Assembly: GCF_041321095.1 (NCBI RefSeq)
Contig: NZ_JBGGWE010000003.1
Location: 124,001 to 188,000, forward strand
Direction: 5' to 3'
DNA length: 64,000 nt
Source of the DNA: Fibrella arboris
GTDB taxonomy: Bacteria; Bacteroidota; Bacteroidia; Cytophagales; Spirosomataceae
The notes under the pieces are model-generated. The model did no database searches. It saw nothing but the letters and a program-made list of their open reading frames with translations, and had not been told where the DNA came from. Both the position numbers and the translations under genes were made by a program. Every line of letters starts with the position of its first letter. Positions within the stretch are counted from its first letter, which is position 1. Of the stretch, positions 61,570 through 64,000 are shown in pieces.

Positions 61570-62343
61570 TTATGTACTTAGCCGGATAACGCCCCCATCA
61601 AGCGGATAATCGGCGCCCGTGATGAATCCCGCTTCATCTGAACATAAAAAGAGTGCCAGAGCCGCTACCTCGTCAGGCGTCCCCATGCGGCCAATAGGCT
61701 GGGCGGCTGACAGTTTAGCAAACATGTCGGCTTCCTGACCGGGGTAGTTTTTCGCCAGGAAACCATCTACGAAGGGCGTATGCACACGGGCGGGCGAAAT
61801 GCAGTTGCAGCGGATGTGATGGGCCAGGTAATCTTTGGCCACCGACAGTGTCATGCTCAGGACGGCTCCTTTGCTCATCGAGTACGCAAACCGATCATTC
61901 AGCCCCAAAGTAGCCGCAATGGAGGCCATATTCAGTACCACCCCTCCACCACTGGCCTTCATTCGGGGCAACACAGCGTGCAGGCAGTTGTAGACGCCTT
62001 TTACGTTTACCGAAAAAATACGATCGAAATCGGCCTCGCTGGTTGTCTCCGCTGAGCCAATATGGGCAATGCCGGCATTGTTGACCAATACATGAATAGG
62101 GCCCGCTGCCGCCACCTGATCAACCACCGCATCAACAGTGGCCTGGTCGGATACGTCGACGCCGTAGGCATAAGCCTGCCCACCCGCCGCCTGAATACGA
62201 TCAACAGCCGCCTGCGCCGCAGCCAGATTCAATTCCAGAATATGAACAGTGGCCCCTGCCGCCGCAAAAGTTTCCGAAATGGCCAGTCCTATTCCACTGG
62301 CGCCCCCCGTAATGAGGGCTGTTTTGTGTTGTAATGAAAACAT
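61570..62343 (-). CDS. SDR family oxidoreductase
   Basis: The 257-residue enzyme has the classical SDR layout: NAD-binding TGGASGIG at 12-19, LVNNAG near 86-91, and catalytic Ser141, Tyr154 and Lys158 (AYSMSK). It probably oxidises a sugar or sugar acid. It follows the UxaA-type dehydratase gene on the same strand, and the only sequence between them is the purine/pyrimidine hairpin, whose last bases touch the ATG. The pairing suggests hexuronate, fuconate or a similar pathway; the substrate is inferred. Confidence 0.9.
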   Translation of the reverse strand: MFSLQHKTALITGGASGIGLAISETFAAAGATVHILELNLAAAQAAVDRIQAAGGQAYAYGVDVSDQATVDAVVDQVAAAGPIHVLVNNAGIAHIGSAETTSEADFDRIFSVNVKGVYNCLHAVLPRMKASGGGVVLNMASIAATLGLNDRFAYSMSKGAVLSMTLSVAKDYLAHHIRCNCISPARVHTPFVDGFLAKNYPGQEADMFAKLSAAQPIGRMGTPDEVAALALFLCSDEAGFITGADYPLDGGVIRLST

Positions 62344-62445
62344 AAGAAAGGAGGAAAGGGAGGAAGGGAAGGAAGGAGGAAAGGGAAGTCTGCATAAGTA
62401 AGCGTCTTTTGCTCCCTCCGTCCGTCCTTTCCTCCCCTTCCTCCA
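62344..62445. repeat. Purine/pyrimidine-rich imperfect hairpin between UxaA-type and SDR genes
   Basis: The left part consists of GGAGGAA, GGGAGG and GGAAGG-type units, and the right part of their complements (CCTTTCCTCC, CCTTCCTCC). Aligning the arms gives about 28 of 33 matches. It starts right after the UxaA stop codon (TAG at 62448-62446 on the minus strand) and ends at the SDR ATG. The layout matches the stop-hugging hairpins elsewhere, but the arm sequence differs. Confidence 0.75.
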
Positions 62446-64000
62446 CTAAAGTGATACGCCCCGCTTCCAGGGGATGAAATCGTCTTGTCCGAGCAATTCG
62501 GCTTTGGTCAGGTACGTTCCTGAGGCCAGGTCAATTAGCCAGTCGAGCAGGGCGGCGCCGTTCTGTTCAATAGTTTGCTGCCCGTCGATGACTGGGCCAC
62601 TGTCGAAATCAATGACGTCGGGCATCCGGTTTTTCAGCTTGGTATTGGTCGAAATCTTCACTACCGGACTAACCGGATTGCCTGTGGGCGTACCCAGACC
62701 TGTAGTGAACAGAATCAGGTTTGCCCCCGAGCCAGCCATGCCCGTTGTGGCTTCTACGTCGTTACCGGGGGTGCAGAGCAGGTTTAGGCCCGGCGCCATG
62801 ATCGGCTCGGTATAGTCGAGCACATCGGCCACAAAAGCCAGTCCCCCTTTCCGGGCGGCCCCCGCCGATTTAATGGCGTCGGTGATCAATCCGTCTTTGA
62901 TGTTTCCCGGCGAGGGGTTCATATCGAAACCAGAGCCAGCGGCTTCGGCCTGGGCGGCATAGGTCTCCATCAGGTTCATGAACTTCACGGCCCGCTGATC
63001 GTCAGGCATCCGGTCGATCAGGTTTTGTTCAGCGCCGCACAGTTCGGGAAATTCGGCCAAAACCGTTCGTCCGCCCAACGTACCCAGCAAATCAGACAGG
63101 TAGCCAATGGCCGGGTTAGCCGAAATTCCCGAAAAGCCATCTGATCCGCCACATTTCAATCCAACGCATAAGTCGCTCAGTGGTGCAGGCTGGCGTTCGA
63201 TCTTATTTACCTCGATCAGGTGCAGAAATGTGTCTTTGATGGCCTGGGTCATCAGTTCGTATTCGGTACCGGCCTGCTGCTCATACATCAGCAGCGTCTT
63301 TTTCCCGTGCGGGTTCTGGCGACGTACCTCTTTTTCGAGCATATCGGTCTGCAGATGCTGACAGCCCAGGCTCAACACCGTAGCCCCAGCCACATTCGGA
63401 TTGTTGATGTAGCCAGCCAGCAACGAACAAAGCGCCGCCGAATCCTGCCGGGTGCCGCCGCACCCCATTTCATGCGTCAGGAATTTGATCCCATCCACAT
63501 TGGCAAATGGCCGCCGTACTATCCCTTGCTGCCCCGTATGCAGGGTCTTGTTTTGCTCTGGCGCCACAAAAGGCTCCATCTTACGAATCACGTCGAGCTG
63601 GCCGTGCTGATACAAGTGTAAGAGCTCACGGACCTGATCGCGATAGATGTCAGCCTGTGCATAGCCGAGTTCGCGCTCAAACGCGTCTTTCAGCGTCAAT
63701 ACATTCCGGTTCTCGCAGAAAACCAGCGGAATAACCAGCCAGTAATTACGGGTCCCTACGCGCCCGTCGGCCCGGCGATACCCCATAAACGTTCGGTCGG
63801 CAAACGCCGATGCATCGGGTGGCTGGTAGGTATAGGGCTGCCGTTGATCTAGTCCGTAGGGGTCGGCCTCGTGGCGCAGATTGAACGTGGTGATAACTTC
63901 ACCCTGCCCGATTGGCTGCGTTGCCCTGCCCACTGTTACGCCATACATATAAACGGGATCACCGGGCTGCCGGGCCTCCGTCACGAATTTATGTTTGGCC
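62446..64000 (-). CDS. UxaA/altronate dehydratase family protein, 5'-partial
   Basis: The gene runs off the right edge: codons upstream of a GTG at 63984 continue as AKHKF, matching the end of the N-terminal SAF domain in altronate dehydratases, so the true start is outside. The visible part (about 518 residues) includes GYRRADGRVGTRNYWLVIPL, GCGGTRQDSAALCSLLAGYI, CVGLKCGGSDGFSGISANPA and TGLGTPTGNPVSPVVKIS. Conserved cysteines probably hold an iron cofactor, as in the family. It removes water from a sugar acid such as altronate or galactarate. It precedes the SDR gene. Confidence 0.92.
   Translation of the reverse strand, partial: AKHKFVTEARQPGDPVYMYGVTVGRATQPIGQGEVITTFNLRHEADPYGLDQRQPYTYQPPDASAFADRTFMGYRRADGRVGTRNYWLVIPLVFCENRNVLTLKDAFERELGYAQADIYRDQVRELLHLYQHGQLDVIRKMEPFVAPEQNKTLHTGQQGIVRRPFANVDGIKFLTHEMGCGGTRQDSAALCSLLAGYINNPNVAGATVLSLGCQHLQTDMLEKEVRRQNPHGKKTLLMYEQQAGTEYELMTQAIKDTFLHLIEVNKIERQPAPLSDLCVGLKCGGSDGFSGISANPAIGYLSDLLGTLGGRTVLAEFPELCGAEQNLIDRMPDDQRAVKFMNLMETYAAQAEAAGSGFDMNPSPGNIKDGLITDAIKSAGAARKGGLAFVADVLDYTEPIMAPGLNLLCTPGNDVEATTGMAGSGANLILFTTGLGTPTGNPVSPVVKISTNTKLKNRMPDVIDFDSGPVIDGQQTIEQNGAALLDWLIDLASGTYLTKAELLGQDDFIPWKRGVSL

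Larger units (their letters stand above)
6484..62518. repeat. Dispersed decamer CAGGTACGTT (24 exact copies)
   Basis: Exact copies, on either strand, start at 6484, 8396, 8802, 8858, 10509, 13143, 18462, 19417, 21077, 23993, 35439, 35684, 38073, 41262, 41369, 44549, 45566, 49540, 55864, 57611, 57636, 58792, 61544 and 62509. Chance expectation for a decamer on both strands of 64 kb is about 0.1. The core GGTACGT occurs about 80 times (about 8 expected), 38 times on the plus strand and about 42 on the minus strand. Most lie in genes, in all reading frames. The span given covers the exact copies; core copies run from 1727 to 63328. Counted by eye. Confidence 0.9.

Noticed and set aside
1..64000. 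tRNA, rRNA, insertion sequences, integrase or attachment sites
   Set aside because: The intergenic regions were read for tRNA-like clover folds and the proteins for transposase and integrase motifs; none was found.

Overview
The window looks like a chromosomal piece of a Bacteroidota bacterium of the order Cytophagales, most likely a Spirosoma-like member of Spirosomaceae. The evidence is two proteins with type IX secretion (Por) C-terminal tails, a carboxypeptidase-regulatory/TonB-plug protein, DUF5672 and WbqC sugar genes, RNase Y with ZapA behind pheT, TAnnTTTG promoter boxes close to start codons, and a base composition a little above half GC. No tRNA, rRNA, CRISPR array, phage gene or transposase was seen.

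Region 1 (15-20266, all +) is a surface-polysaccharide cluster. It holds a Wzz-like chain-length protein, an ABC exporter (permease plus an ATPase with a Wzt-like sugar-binding tail), a PLP sugar aminotransferase, a membrane glycosyltransferase, WbqC, a NeuD-like acyltransferase, eight further glycosyltransferases or related sugar genes, a Wzy-like polymerase and an acyltransferase-3. Region 2 (20308-25378, -) is an arginine block: a GNAT acetyltransferase, argG, a GT4 glycosyltransferase whose stop overlaps the argC start, argC and a DUF2628 membrane protein. Region 3 (25717-33667) holds an NtrB/NtrC-like pair, a divergent ArnT-like transferase, a POT peptide transporter, a HxlR regulator and miaA. 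Region 4 (33689-42056, -) runs from an FdtB-like aminotransferase through riboflavin synthase, a PASTA protein, a T9SS cargo and a rhodanese to a large SGNH-esterase/FN3 T9SS cargo. Region 5 (42263-49652) has DUF1684, a GH13 lipoprotein, and pheT, a coiled-coil gene, zapA and rny. Region 6 (49794-64000) carries exported sugar-related enzymes (isomerase, enolase-superfamily, RraA-like), a GT87 transferase, a zinc metalloprotease, the plug protein, an SDR and a UxaA-type dehydratase running off the right edge.

Two DNA-level systems stand out and are not explained by the genes. First, the decamer CAGGTACGTT is scattered through the window: 24 exact copies counted by eye against about 0.1 expected, and about 80 copies of its core GGTACGT against about 8 expected. 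Copies occur on both strands equally and in all reading frames, sometimes as inverted pairs, as in known DNA-uptake sequences or HIP1. Second, there is a family of long hairpins with near-perfect arms made of 7-base units (GTTTACT, GTTTTCT, GTCTTCT, GTTTCAA and similar) that start at or just after a stop codon. Four share a core of exactly 41 nt. One has captured and inverted the end of the neighbouring coding sequence. Similar stop-hugging or start-overlapping inverted repeats with different arm sequences occur at three other junctions.

Both edges cut genes: the left gene may begin before base 1, and the UxaA-type gene certainly begins beyond base 64000. All counts were made by eye without computation.
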